A stretch of DNA of 36,225 nucleotides, taken from positions 1 to 36,225 of the forward strand of contig JACKPB010000017.1 in assembly GCA_024233875.1 (NCBI GenBank), given 5' to 3'. Position numbers and translations under genes: made by a program. Under the pieces are notes generated by a model. It made no database searches. It was not told where the DNA came from and worked only from the letters and a program-made list of their open reading frames with translations. Source of the DNA: Leptospiraceae bacterium. GTDB lineage: Bacteria > Spirochaetota > Leptospiria > Leptospirales > Leptospiraceae. This document shows positions 16,183 to 24,343 of this stretch, one piece after another (within the stretch, counting starts at the first letter, position 1; each line of letters begins with the position of its first letter).

Positions 16183-16196
16183 TTGATTTAGATCAA
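16183..16196. promoter_or_regulatory. FNR-type box upstream of the cytochrome c-nosZ operon
   Basis: TTGATTTAGATCAA, identical to the box at 14610, lies 58 bp before the ATG at 16255. A candidate -10 (GATACT) is near 16228-16233. A perfect dyad upstream of N2O-reductase genes is the expected signature of FNR/DNR control. The divergent Crp/Fnr gene begins only 236 bp away, so autoregulation is also possible. Confidence 0.88.
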
Positions 16197-16254
16197 TTAA
16201 GAAAACACGACTTCGTGGTAGGTACAGGATACTGATAAAAGTATAGGATTGAAA

Positions 16255-16716
16255 ATGATTTTAAAATTATTTACTATTTTTCTCTTAAGTTTTCTAAGTC
16301 TGGTTTCCCTGGGAAATTGTAAGGGTAATTCCGATGAATCCGGTGAAGCGGGAACAGAAGCGACTATAGATCCAATGAAACAAAAAGGAATTGGTCCGAT
16401 TAAAAGTTTCACTCCGGGTGAATTAAATGAAGCAAGTGCATCGAAGGGAAAAGAAATTTTTGAAATGAAGTGTAGTGCCTGTCACAAGATGGAAGAGAAA
16501 GTTGTAGGACCGGCTCTTAATGGATTAACAACTAGAAGAACTCCCGAATGGATTTTGAATATGATCCTAAATCCTACTGAAATGCTGGAGAAAGATCCTA
16601 TTGCTCAGGATCTATTAGCTACCTATCTCACACAGATGACGTTTCAAAACATATCAGAAGATGAAGCCAAACAAATATTGGAATACTTTAGAAAATACGA
16701 TAGTTCAAAAAAATAA
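16255..16716 (+). CDS. Monohaem c-type cytochrome lipoprotein of the nos operon
   Basis: A 153-residue electron carrier, predicted lipoprotein with lipobox ending LGNC (Cys22). One haem site CSACH (Cys73, Cys76, His77) and a likely axial Met128 in TQMTFQNIS make it a class I-type cytochrome c. ATG 16255 is chosen over TTG 16249 because AGGA at 16245-16248 is six bases from the ATG but directly abuts the TTG. Only 13 bp separate it from nosZ. Clade II nos clusters commonly encode such cytochromes, thought to pass electrons from the quinol pool or bc complex to NosZ. With no nosR in this cluster, it is the best candidate electron donor (inference). Confidence 0.9.
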   Translation: MILKLFTIFLLSFLSLVSLGNCKGNSDESGEAGTEATIDPMKQKGIGPIKSFTPGELNEASASKGKEIFEMKCSACHKMEEKVVGPALNGLTTRRTPEWILNMILNPTEMLEKDPIAQDLLATYLTQMTFQNISEDEAKQILEYFRKYDSSKK

Positions 16717-16729
16717 AAGGTAGGGTTAG

Positions 16730-18640
16730 ATGTACAGAATAGTATCAATATTTATAATTAGCTCTCTCATCGCATCTTTAGCATTTTGTGGAAAGAGCAA
16801 ATCAGGAAAAGCTTCTTTGGCACCCAACGCAGCTGAAAGAGTTTATGTTGCTCCGGGAGAACAGGATGAGGTCTATATGTTTGCTTCCGGTGGTTTCAAT
16901 GGTCAGGTTGGAGTTCATGGTATTCCTTCCGGAAGATATTTCAAAACTATCCCTGTATTTTCTGTTCACCCGGAAAATGGATATGGTTTTGATGAAGAAA
17001 CCAAGAACATGCTTCAAACTTCCAGAGGGTTTGTACCCTGGGATGATTCTCACCACCCTGAGATTTCTATGACCAAAGGAAATCATGATGGTCGATGGTT
17101 GTTCATCAATGGAAACAACACACCGAGAATAGCCAGAATCGATCTCACATCCTTTGAAACAGTAGAAATTATCGAGATTCCTAACTCAGGAGGAAATCAC
17201 GCCTCACCATTTCTCACAGAGAACACTGAATATCTTATGGCAGCGACACGATTTGCAGTACCCATTCCTCAAAAAGATATGGCAATAGAAGAAATGGGAG
17301 AAGGTAAATTCAATGGAACGATCTCTATGGTCGCAGTTGATCCCAAAGATGGAAGAATGAGTATCGAACTTCAGTTATTGGTTCCGGGGTTTGATTATGA
17401 TCTATCCAGATGCGGTAAAGGACCTTCTCATGATTGGTGTTTCTTCTCTATGTACAACACTGAAAATGCTTACAAAATGTTAGAAGTCGAAGCATCAAGA
17501 AATGACAAAGACTATATCATGGCATTCAACTGGGTAAAAGCAAAAGCCTGTAAAGACGAAGGTAAGGCAAAAGCTTTCGGTGGAAATTATGTAAGAAACT
17601 TTCATCCGGAGAATATGCCCGCTATCTCTGAAAAACTTTCCGGGGTTCAATTATTAGATCCTTTAGATTGTCCCGGTGTAGCCTACTATATGCCCACACC
17701 TAAGAGTCCGCATGGAACTGACGTTGATCCTACAGGTGAATACATCGTAGGTGGTGGAAAACTGGCTACCGTGATACCTGTTCACTCTTTTTCTAAGTTT
17801 ATTAAGAATAAAGATGATGCCGGATCCCAGAATGGTTCAGTAAGAGGGATTCCTATTTTGAAATACGAAGCTACTCTAGCAGGAGAAGTAAAAAAACCCT
17901 GTCTCGGTCCTCTTCACACAGAATTTGATGGCAAAGGTTTTGCTTATACTTCCTGTTTTGTTAGCTCTGAAGTTGTAAAATGGAAACTCGGTACCTGGGA
18001 AGTAGTGCAACACTTACCGGCTTACTATTCAATCGGTCACCTGAGTATAGTGGGTGGGGACAATAAAGAACCTTATGGAAAGTACTTAGTTGCACTCAAC
18101 AAAATTACAAAAGATAGATATCTTCCGGTAGGTATGGAATTGCCTCAATCAGCTCAATTGTATGACATTTCCGGTTCTAAAGCAGAGCTACTCTCCGACT
18201 TTCCGACTATCGGTGAGCCCCATTATGCTCAGATGGTTCCTGCGAAAATGCTAAAAGACAAAACAAAGAAAATCTTTCCTCTTGAAGAAAACAAACACCC
18301 CTATGCTACTAAAAGTGAAAAAGAAGCAAGAGTGGAAGTCAAAGGAAATGACGTTCATGTTTACATGACTTCTATACGATCCCATTTCAAACCGGACAAT
18401 ATCGAAGTAAAAAAAGGAAATCAGGTCTATTTCCACATCACAAATTTAGAGCAGGACTATGATATACCCCATGGATTTGCAGTTAATGGTGCCAATCTTC
18501 CAAATATGTTGATCATGCCGGGAGAAACCAAGACTTTCAAATGGGAAGCAAAAGATGTCGGAGTCTATCCAATTTACTGTACAGATTTTTGTTCCGCACT
18601 TCATCAAGAAATGCAGGAATATGTAAGGGTTAGTCCTTAA
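16730..18640 (+). CDS. nosZ: Nitrous-oxide reductase, clade II (Sec-type), with lipoprotein-like signal
   Basis: A 636-residue enzyme reducing N2O to N2 in the periplasm. The beta-propeller carries the seven CuZ histidines: His108 and His109 (DDSHHPEIS), His157 (GGNHASP), His328 (SPHGTD), His396 (PLHTEFD), His437 (IGHLS) and His498 (EPHYA). The C-terminal cupredoxin domain has the CuA ligands His581 (IPHGFA), Cys617 and Cys621, His625 and Met628 in YCTDFCSALHQEM. DSHHP rather than the DVHHVH of clade I, and absence of a twin-arginine signal, place it in clade II. The signal ends SLAFC (Cys20) followed by GKSKSGK, which looks like a lipoprotein signal with a permissive lipobox, so the enzyme may be membrane-anchored. 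GTAGGG precedes the ATG. Nine bases separate it from the next gene. Confidence 0.97.
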   Translation: MYRIVSIFIISSLIASLAFCGKSKSGKASLAPNAAERVYVAPGEQDEVYMFASGGFNGQVGVHGIPSGRYFKTIPVFSVHPENGYGFDEETKNMLQTSRGFVPWDDSHHPEISMTKGNHDGRWLFINGNNTPRIARIDLTSFETVEIIEIPNSGGNHASPFLTENTEYLMAATRFAVPIPQKDMAIEEMGEGKFNGTISMVAVDPKDGRMSIELQLLVPGFDYDLSRCGKGPSHDWCFFSMYNTENAYKMLEVEASRNDKDYIMAFNWVKAKACKDEGKAKAFGGNYVRNFHPENMPAISEKLSGVQLLDPLDCPGVAYYMPTPKSPHGTDVDPTGEYIVGGGKLATVIPVHSFSKFIKNKDDAGSQNGSVRGIPILKYEATLAGEVKKPCLGPLHTEFDGKGFAYTSCFVSSEVVKWKLGTWEVVQHLPAYYSIGHLSIVGGDNKEPYGKYLVALNKITKDRYLPVGMELPQSAQLYDISGSKAELLSDFPTIGEPHYAQMVPAKMLKDKTKKIFPLEENKHPYATKSEKEARVEVKGNDVHVYMTSIRSHFKPDNIEVKKGNQVYFHITNLEQDYDIPHGFAVNGANLPNMLIMPGETKTFKWEAKDVGVYPIYCTDFCSALHQEMQEYVRVSP

Positions 18641-18649
18641 GGTTGTAAA

Positions 18650-19240
18650 ATGAATAAAGTAATTAGCAAAACAAATAAATTTTTAGTGCTCCTCGTAGGA
18701 GCACTAATGGTTACAGTCTTTTTCGTTCCACTTTGGTACATTTCTTTGGAAGCTCCTCAGTATCCTGAAGGACTGAGTATGTATATATGGATCAATAAAA
18801 TATCCGGAGGCACTCCATATGATTTGCAAAATATCAATCTTTTAAATCATTATGTAGGGATGCATGAAATTCTTTCTTCCTCCATCCCTGAATTATTATA
18901 TATGCCTTACATTCTTGGATATATGATCGTCGGAGCTCTGGTTACCTTTATTTTTCCCAGACTTTTTATGATCTATCTGGGAGTGGTTAACCTGATTTTG
19001 GTTGCATTAGCCGGTCTGGTTGACTTTTGGAGATGGGAGTACAACTACGGACACAATCTAAATCCGGATGCTCCAATCATAGTCCCGGGAATGGCATATC
19101 AACCTCCACTTCTCGGATGCAAAGAGATGTTAAACATAACAGCATGTAGCTTGCCTTATTTTGGAGCGATTGCTATGCTTATTGGATTGGGTATATTAAT
19201 TTATATAATTTATTATGAGAAAAAACTTAGCAAAACTTAA
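18650..19240 (+). CDS. NosB-like integral membrane protein of the nos operon
   Basis: A 196-residue membrane protein with about four hydrophobic helices (residues ~11-31, 83-104, 106-127 and 169-189). A large loop after the first helix contains APQYPEGLSMYIW and NLLNHYVGMHEI, with histidines and methionines that could touch copper or quinol. Position directly after nosZ in a clade II cluster matches the integral membrane protein called NosB, whose biochemical role is not established to my knowledge. I base the label on context and topology, not on a sequence search. AAGG lies before the ATG, and its end overlaps the start of nosL by 26 bp. Confidence 0.75.
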   Translation: MNKVISKTNKFLVLLVGALMVTVFFVPLWYISLEAPQYPEGLSMYIWINKISGGTPYDLQNINLLNHYVGMHEILSSSIPELLYMPYILGYMIVGALVTFIFPRLFMIYLGVVNLILVALAGLVDFWRWEYNYGHNLNPDAPIIVPGMAYQPPLLGCKEMLNITACSLPYFGAIAMLIGLGILIYIIYYEKKLSKT

Positions 19241-19700
19241 ACCGATACAAACAATATTTTTTGCGATCTTCCTGACAGTATGGAATTGTAATCTTGATGA
19301 ACCTGTAAATATCAAACAGGGAGAATATCGCTGTGAACACTGTCAGATGAATATTGTCAAATTGCAATTTCATTCTCAGGTTATCACAAATAAGGGAAAA
19401 AAGCTACATTTTGATTCTATAGAGTGTATGACATCTTATGGAATAAAAAATCCGGAAAAAATAAAATCCTCCTGGGTAAAAAATTTTTTACATTTTGAAA
19501 AATGGATCCCATTAGAAAAATCTTTTCTGGTTCAATCAGCAAACATTCCTTCTCCGATGAGAGCAAATTTGTCTTCTTATGAGTCTCTTGAAGAAGCAGA
19601 AAGCCAAATTGAAAAATACGGAGGACGTATCATTCATCTTCAAGAACTTAAGGAATTCATCGCAAAAGAATGGGAGAAAGAAATATCAAACCAAAAGTAA
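19215..19700 (+). CDS. nosL: NosL, copper-binding lipoprotein
   Basis: A 161-residue predicted lipoprotein (lipobox ending VWNC, Cys25). It carries the NosL signature CEHCQMNI (Cys40, His42, Cys43, Met45) and then KLHFDSIECMTSY near residues 75-87. NosL is a periplasmic copper chaperone that binds Cu(I) and supplies the CuZ centre of NosZ with help from NosDFY. The ATG has no clear Shine-Dalgarno sequence and lies inside the end of the preceding gene, implying translational coupling; the signal peptide supports this start. Confidence 0.9.
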   Translation: MRKNLAKLKPIQTIFFAIFLTVWNCNLDEPVNIKQGEYRCEHCQMNIVKLQFHSQVITNKGKKLHFDSIECMTSYGIKNPEKIKSSWVKNFLHFEKWIPLEKSFLVQSANIPSPMRANLSSYESLEEAESQIEKYGGRIIHLQELKEFIAKEWEKEISNQK

Positions 19701-19702
19701 AG

Positions 19703-20956
19703 ATGAGATCTAAAAATATTAATTTTATAATTCTTGTATCACTTATTTCTCTATTTATCGTCACTGAATTATTCTCCAATGAAATACACATCTGTTCCAA
19801 TTGTGAAATAAGAACTCTCAAATCAGCAATAGAACTTTCCAAAGAGAATGACATTCTCATCATCGATGGGGGAACTTATGCCGAAGGTGAGATTGAAATC
19901 AAAAAGCCTATAAAAATCATAGGAAAGAATTTACCTATAATAGATGGTAAAAACCAAAGGCATGTTATAAAAATCCTTTCCTCAGGTGTGCATATAGAGG
20001 GATTGAAAATCATCAACTCCGGAGTGAGTGATGTGGAAGAATTTGCCGGGATAATCACGGAATCAGTTAGCAATGTTCGTATCATCAATAATATTTTTGA
20101 AAACAATACTTATAGTATTTATTTGTCCAAGACAAAATCCAGCCTGGTAGAAAATAATTCTATCACAGGAAATGCTCTTGATGAAGTGATGGGAGGAAAT
20201 GGAATTCATGTTTGGTCGTCTACATTTATCAATATTCGAAATAATAAAATTACCAAACACAGGGATGGGCTGTATCTAGAGTTTTCAGAGAATCTATTGA
20301 TAGAAAACAATTGGTCGGAAGAAAGCCTGCGATACGGAATGCATTTCATGTTTTCTCATAATAATATCTTTTTTAAAAATACCTTCTTCAAAAATGCTAC
20401 CGGTGTTGCCATAATGTATTCAAGAGAAATTATAGTTACCAATAATGTATTTCGAAAAAATTGGGGCAATAATTCATATGGAATTTTGATCAAAGACATT
20501 ACCGGAAGTAAGTTTCATAATAATATTTTTGATGAAAATACAATTGCAATCAAGGCAGATAGTTCCAGTCGAAATACATACTACGGAAATCATTTTAAAA
20601 AAAATGGATGGGCTGTTCAAATCTTTGGAAATTGTGAAAATAATATTTTTTCCGGTAATAGTTTTACAAAAAACATATTTGATATTAGCACAAATTCCCG
20701 TCAAAATGAAAATTCTTATATAGGAAACTATTGGGATATCTATGATGGTTATGACCTGGACAATGATGGAATTGGGGACAAACCCTATTTTCCGGTGAAA
20801 ATTTTTAGTTACTGGGTCGCCAATTACCCTTTCCTTATGGTTCTCTTTAGATCTCCGGTGATTGAAGCACTGGAGATTGCAGAAAGAGCTTTTCCGGTTT
20901 TGACACCTTCCACACTTCTTGATTCCAAACCCAAATTAAAACCCTTTGCATTATGA
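19703..20956 (+). CDS. nosD: NosD, periplasmic right-handed beta-helix protein for CuZ assembly
   Basis: A 417-residue protein with a Sec signal (residues 1-~26) and a long series of Asn-ladder beta-helix turns of the CASH/NosD type: NVRIINNIFENNTYSIYL, HRDGLYLEFSENLLIENN, YGMHFMFSHNN and NATGVAIMYSREIIVTNN. The GMHFMFSHN block is characteristic of NosD. It ends with the usual YPFLMVLFRSPVIEALEIAERAFP segment. NosD works with the ABC complex NosFY in copper-sulfur site maturation of NosZ. I prefer ATG 19703, two bases after the nosL stop, because the signal peptide begins there. A start at 19670 would add 11 hydrophilic residues. Neither has a strong ribosome site. Confidence 0.92.
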   Translation: MRSKNINFIILVSLISLFIVTELFSNEIHICSNCEIRTLKSAIELSKENDILIIDGGTYAEGEIEIKKPIKIIGKNLPIIDGKNQRHVIKILSSGVHIEGLKIINSGVSDVEEFAGIITESVSNVRIINNIFENNTYSIYLSKTKSSLVENNSITGNALDEVMGGNGIHVWSSTFINIRNNKITKHRDGLYLEFSENLLIENNWSEESLRYGMHFMFSHNNIFFKNTFFKNATGVAIMYSREIIVTNNVFRKNWGNNSYGILIKDITGSKFHNNIFDENTIAIKADSSSRNTYYGNHFKKNGWAVQIFGNCENNIFSGNSFTKNIFDISTNSRQNENSYIGNYWDIYDGYDLDNDGIGDKPYFPVKIFSYWVANYPFLMVLFRSPVIEALEIAERAFPVLTPSTLLDSKPKLKPFAL

Positions 20957-21645
20957 TAAAAATCGAAAATCTCAACAAGTCATACAACAATCATAAAGTA
21001 CTGAAAGATATTTCTCTGGATATTTCTGAAGGATTGATCACTGCTCTTCTCGGACCGAATGGTTCGGGAAAAACAACTCTTATCAAATCAATCCTACAAT
21101 TAAGATATCCCGATTCGGGAAAAATTAGCAACCCGGATGGAAATTTTTTTGATACTCCCATAGGATACATGCCCCAGATTCCAAATTTTCCTGAGAACCT
21201 TAAAATCAGGGAGATTATTGATATTGTATCACGATTAGAAAAAAGAAAACCGGAAGATTTAGAATATCTCCTGGATGAAATGAAGATGGAATCGATGTAC
21301 AATAAAACTTTTAACGAACTATCAGGTGGGATGAAACAAAAGGTAAACATTCTTCAATGCTTTTCCTTTCGAAAAAAAATATATATTCTGGATGAACCCA
21401 CTTCAAGCTTGGATCCGGGGATGACTTACTTTTTTAAGAACCTTTTGAAGAGAAAAAAAGAAGAAAATTGTTCAATTATTTTTACATCCCACATCTTGAG
21501 TGAAGTTCAACAGTTGGCTGATAAGTTAGTTTTATTGGTAGAAGGCAAACTTCTATTTCATGGTACCAGAGAAGAAGCCTTAAAAAAATACAACAGGGAT
21601 GATTTAGAAGAAGCTCTGAGATCCTTTTGGGAGCACAAAGTGTGA
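20953..21645 (+). CDS. nosF: NosF, ABC transporter ATPase
   Basis: A 230-residue ABC ATPase with Walker A GPNGSGKTT (34-42), signature LSGGMKQK (123-130), Walker B IYILDEP (143-149), and a switch histidine in FTSHILSE. It pairs with NosY and NosD in the complex that matures the CuZ site. Its ATG overlaps the nosD stop by four bases (ATGA), showing translational coupling. The usual length for NosF is about 300 residues, so this is a somewhat short form lacking much C-terminal extension. Confidence 0.92.
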   Translation: MIKIENLNKSYNNHKVLKDISLDISEGLITALLGPNGSGKTTLIKSILQLRYPDSGKISNPDGNFFDTPIGYMPQIPNFPENLKIREIIDIVSRLEKRKPEDLEYLLDEMKMESMYNKTFNELSGGMKQKVNILQCFSFRKKIYILDEPTSSLDPGMTYFFKNLLKRKKEENCSIIFTSHILSEVQQLADKLVLLVEGKLLFHGTREEALKKYNRDDLEEALRSFWEHKV

Positions 21646-22442
21646 GTATGGAAAAGAATGTATTAAAAAATATATTGATTTTTGAATTTTATGAAAATAT
21701 ACGGAACAGGTGGATATTTCTATATTTCTTTATTTTTCTATTCATTAGTTTATTATTTATCAACTCAGGAGGGAATGAACCGGAAAGAATTTCTGCTAGT
21801 CTCCTCAGTGAGATTTTACTTATCATACCACTCTTTACTTTAATATTTGGAAGCATTCGATTTGTGGATAGCCTTCCTTTTTCAGAAGTTATATTAAGTA
21901 GGACACAAAATCGATTCACTCTTTATTTGGGTAAGTATCTCGGTATGCTATTGAGCATTAACGTTGGTTTTCTATTAGGAACAGGATTGCCCCTACTCCT
22001 TTTTGTTGATTTAGGCAATTCTCATATTAATTTTCAGCTTTTAGTATTTGGTGTTTTTTTGAATGCGATCTTTCTAGCCATCTCCTATCAGATTGCGATT
22101 AGTTTTCAAAAGAAGGAATTCGTATTAGCAACGTCACTTTTACTCTGGTTTTATTTCTATCTTCTTTATGATCTAATCGTTCTTTTCTTCAGTGTTTCAC
22201 TCGGTGATTATCCGATAGAAGGTTTGATCATACTTTTTATTTTTTTTAATCCTATTGATCTCGTAAGAGTGATCTTACTTCTACAGATGGATATTGCCGC
22301 CCTTATGGGTTTTACATCCGCTTTCTTTCAAAAATACATCGGAAATCAATTTGGTATTTCACTTGCTATTCTTTTACTCATTATTTGGATTTTGATTCCT
22401 TTTTACCTGGGATACAAAAAATTTTCCAGAAAGGATTTGTAG
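21642..22442 (+). CDS. nosY: NosY, ABC transporter permease
   Basis: A 266-residue polytopic membrane protein with about six hydrophobic helices, matching NosY in size, topology and position. I chose GTG 21642 because GGAG lies eight bases upstream and it overlaps the nosF stop as GTGA. ATG 21648 is an alternative two codons downstream. The conserved LPFSEVILSRTQNRFTLYLGKY block near residues 77-97 follows the family pattern where the first loop meets the ATPase. The stop codon TAG is also the first three bases of a family B repeat, which marks the end of the operon. Confidence 0.9.
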   Translation: MSMEKNVLKNILIFEFYENIRNRWIFLYFFIFLFISLLFINSGGNEPERISASLLSEILLIIPLFTLIFGSIRFVDSLPFSEVILSRTQNRFTLYLGKYLGMLLSINVGFLLGTGLPLLLFVDLGNSHINFQLLVFGVFLNAIFLAISYQIAISFQKKEFVLATSLLLWFYFYLLYDLIVLFFSVSLGDYPIEGLIILFIFFNPIDLVRVILLLQMDIAALMGFTSAFFQKYIGNQFGISLAILLLIIWILIPFYLGYKKFSRKDL

Positions 22443-22541
22443 TCATTTTCTATAAGATTAGCGCATTTATCGATTCATCAGCAATAAAATGACTTTCTAC
22501 CTTAAAAAGAAATTTGTTAAAAGTTCTGATAACCGGTATAA
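22440..22541 (+). repeat. Family B repeat, copy B1 (first of a tandem pair)
   Basis: Begins TAGTCATTTTC, overlapping the nosY stop codon, and ends ACCGGTATA. AGTCATTTT near the start pairs perfectly with AAAATGACT at about 22487-22495. In other copies the second arm reads AAAATGGC. A second short stem joins TACC and GGTA. It is followed directly by copy B2 at a period of 101 bp. Confidence 0.8.
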
Positions 22542-22642
22542 AGTCATTTTCTGAAAAATTTGGACATTTATCTATTCATTAGCAATAAAATGGCTACATA
22601 CCTTAATAAGAAATTTGTAAGAATTTCTAAATATCGGTATAT
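22542..22642 (+). repeat. Family B repeat, copy B2 (second of a tandem pair)
   Basis: Starts AGTCATTTTC and contains TTAGCAATAAAATGGCTAC and ATACC...GGTAT. It follows B1 head to tail with an offset of exactly 101 bp, the same period as the pair at 29647/29748. Confidence 0.8.
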
Positions 22643-22688
22643 ATACTGCCTTCTTATTCTTTTTCAGATTTATTACGAAAACTAGAAT

Positions 22689-23909
22689 ATGATAATTCCT
22701 CATCTACTAAGATTCATTTTTATCACTCCTTCGTTGATTCTACTTTCCTGTTCGGCAACAATAGAAAAACTTCCCGACCTAAAATCAAATTTTGCTGTTG
22801 GGAGAACAAAAATTGATATACTCTCACAAAGAGATTCAATTTTCCAAAAAGGTGAAAAAAGGAAGTTCTTTGTAGAAATTTACTATCCGGCTAAGATTCA
22901 AAAAAATCCGGCAAATTACTCTTCGGTATTTCGTCCAAAAGAAGAAGAAGGTCTTGAACTTTTTCTGGATCGTATCCAAACTAAGTTTCCTAAATCCAAC
23001 TTTAGATCTCTAAGTACTCACACATACATAGACGCCCCGAATCTAAACTTAGGAAAATTTCCCATCATCCTCTTTGAACCAGGAAGAGACTATAGCTCCG
23101 GAATGTATTTAAACATTTATGAAAACCTTGTAAGTTCCGGATTCATAGTAATTGCCATAGACCATTCCTATGACTCAGCTGTCAGTGTTTTGAACTCGGG
23201 AGAAATTTTTACAATTCCGGAAGAAATTCAGGATTCCTACAAACATGCTGAAGAGATTAATGATTTTTCAGAATTGAGTGAACGGGTATCACAATTAGAT
23301 AAAACTAGATTAGATGACGTAAGAGAAGTATTGAACCTCATTCCCCTTTGGAATAAAACTAATACGATTCTGCGTAATACATTAGATGAGACCTCTATTG
23401 GGATTCTGGGTCATTCTTATGGAGGCAAGATTTCACTAATCTTAAATGGGAATGAACCAAAGATCAAATGTGCTGTCAGCTTAGATTCCCTGATAAAGAA
23501 TTTTGGAAATGCAGATATTTTATCCGAAGAAGCCCAAAAAGCATTTTATCAAACCAAACCATTTCTAATTCTTCTTTCCAGGGATACTTTCCATAGGGAT
23601 TACCTCGGAATCGATCCGAAAGAAAACAATGAAGCTTTTCTTAATGCTTTAACCGAAGAACCGGACATACATCAACACATTCGATTTATGAGAGATACAA
23701 AACACCTTAGCTATATGGATACTGGTTATCTGATACCATGGTTTAGGAAAAACAGGGTATTCGGAGAAATAGATCCTTTGGAATTTTATTCAAAACTCAA
23801 TCAAACTTTAAATCTGTTTTTTACTATTCATTTAAAAAAGAATCCTAACTCTCAACTAGATTTTAATAAACTTATTGATAACGATCCATTTGAGCAAATA
23901 GATAATTAA
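22689..23909 (+). CDS. Alpha/beta-hydrolase lipoprotein, PAF-acetylhydrolase-like
   Basis: A 406-residue predicted lipoprotein (lipobox ending LLSC, Cys21). The hydrolase fold is shown by FVEIYYPA near residue 61, FPIILFEPGRDYSSGMY (oxyanion region, near 124-140), IVIAIDHSYDSA, and the nucleophile elbow GILGHSYGG with Ser243. Later VSLDS and DTKHLSYMD offer the acid and the catalytic histidine. The GHSxGG elbow and an N-terminal insertion fit the platelet-activating-factor acetylhydrolase/dienelactone hydrolase-like group. It would act outside the inner membrane, probably as an esterase or lipase; substrate unknown. The gene stands alone between family B and family A repeats. Confidence 0.82.
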   Translation: MIIPHLLRFIFITPSLILLSCSATIEKLPDLKSNFAVGRTKIDILSQRDSIFQKGEKRKFFVEIYYPAKIQKNPANYSSVFRPKEEEGLELFLDRIQTKFPKSNFRSLSTHTYIDAPNLNLGKFPIILFEPGRDYSSGMYLNIYENLVSSGFIVIAIDHSYDSAVSVLNSGEIFTIPEEIQDSYKHAEEINDFSELSERVSQLDKTRLDDVREVLNLIPLWNKTNTILRNTLDETSIGILGHSYGGKISLILNGNEPKIKCAVSLDSLIKNFGNADILSEEAQKAFYQTKPFLILLSRDTFHRDYLGIDPKENNEAFLNALTEEPDIHQHIRFMRDTKHLSYMDTGYLIPWFRKNRVFGEIDPLEFYSKLNQTLNLFFTIHLKKNPNSQLDFNKLIDNDPFEQIDN

Positions 23910-23940
23910 ATTATATACATCGGTTATCTGAAATTAATGA

Positions 23941-24116
23941 CTCACCTTACGAACTTTGTGCGTTAGGTGAGGATAATGAAAGGGAGCCTTTCGGCAATGG
24001 ATCGACCCGGAGGACTCATCGTCCCCAAACCCATATTATTATTGATCTATTAGCAAAAAATGATTTTGATTTTAAACTAAAAATAATTAGAAAAATAAAA
24101 TACTGCGTAAGATGAG
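23941..24116 (-). repeat. Family A repeat, divergent longer copy A3 (176 bp)
   Basis: Orientation is opposite to A1. It begins CTCACCTTACG, pairing with CGTTAGGTGAG (11-bp stem, one mismatch), and ends TGCGTAAGATGAG. TTAATGA stands directly on both sides (23934-23940 and 24117-24123), as a target duplication would. The A/T-rich half is almost identical to the other copies. The hairpin half differs in sequence but keeps the folds: GAAAGG-GAG-CCTTTC replaces GCAGG-GAG-CCTGC, and GGAC-TCATC-GTCC replaces the TTGGGC/GCCCAA stem. Confidence 0.75.
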
Positions 24117-24298
24117 TTAATGATTTTTTCTTCTTAAGATATCTAGGATTTTAATTCTGATTAAATAGTGAGTCTAGGAGTTTTTTAGAGATGAACTACC
24201 AAAGTTTCTTTTTTACTCATTAGATATTTCTAATTTATTTGATAAATTACTTCTCGGACTAATTATTGTGTGTTAGGTAAGGTATTAGAATCTAATAA

Positions 24299-24330
24299 AT
24301 ATCACTCCTCTCTGAGAAGAGAAGTGATAT
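24299..24330 (-). terminator. Stem-loop downstream of the 24344 lipoprotein
   Basis: ATATCACTCCTCT (24299-24311) pairs with AGAGAAGTGATAT (24318-24330) with one mismatch and a six-base loop, 14 bp after the stop codon. On the minus strand it is followed by a modest T-rich run (TTATT), so it should act as a terminator for that gene. Confidence 0.75.
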
Positions 24331-24343
24331 TTTAAAAATAGAA

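Noticed and set aside
22440..22642. Family B tandem copies as a CRISPR array
   Set aside because: The 101-bp units adjoin directly, with no short identical repeats separated by unique spacers, and no cas genes are present.
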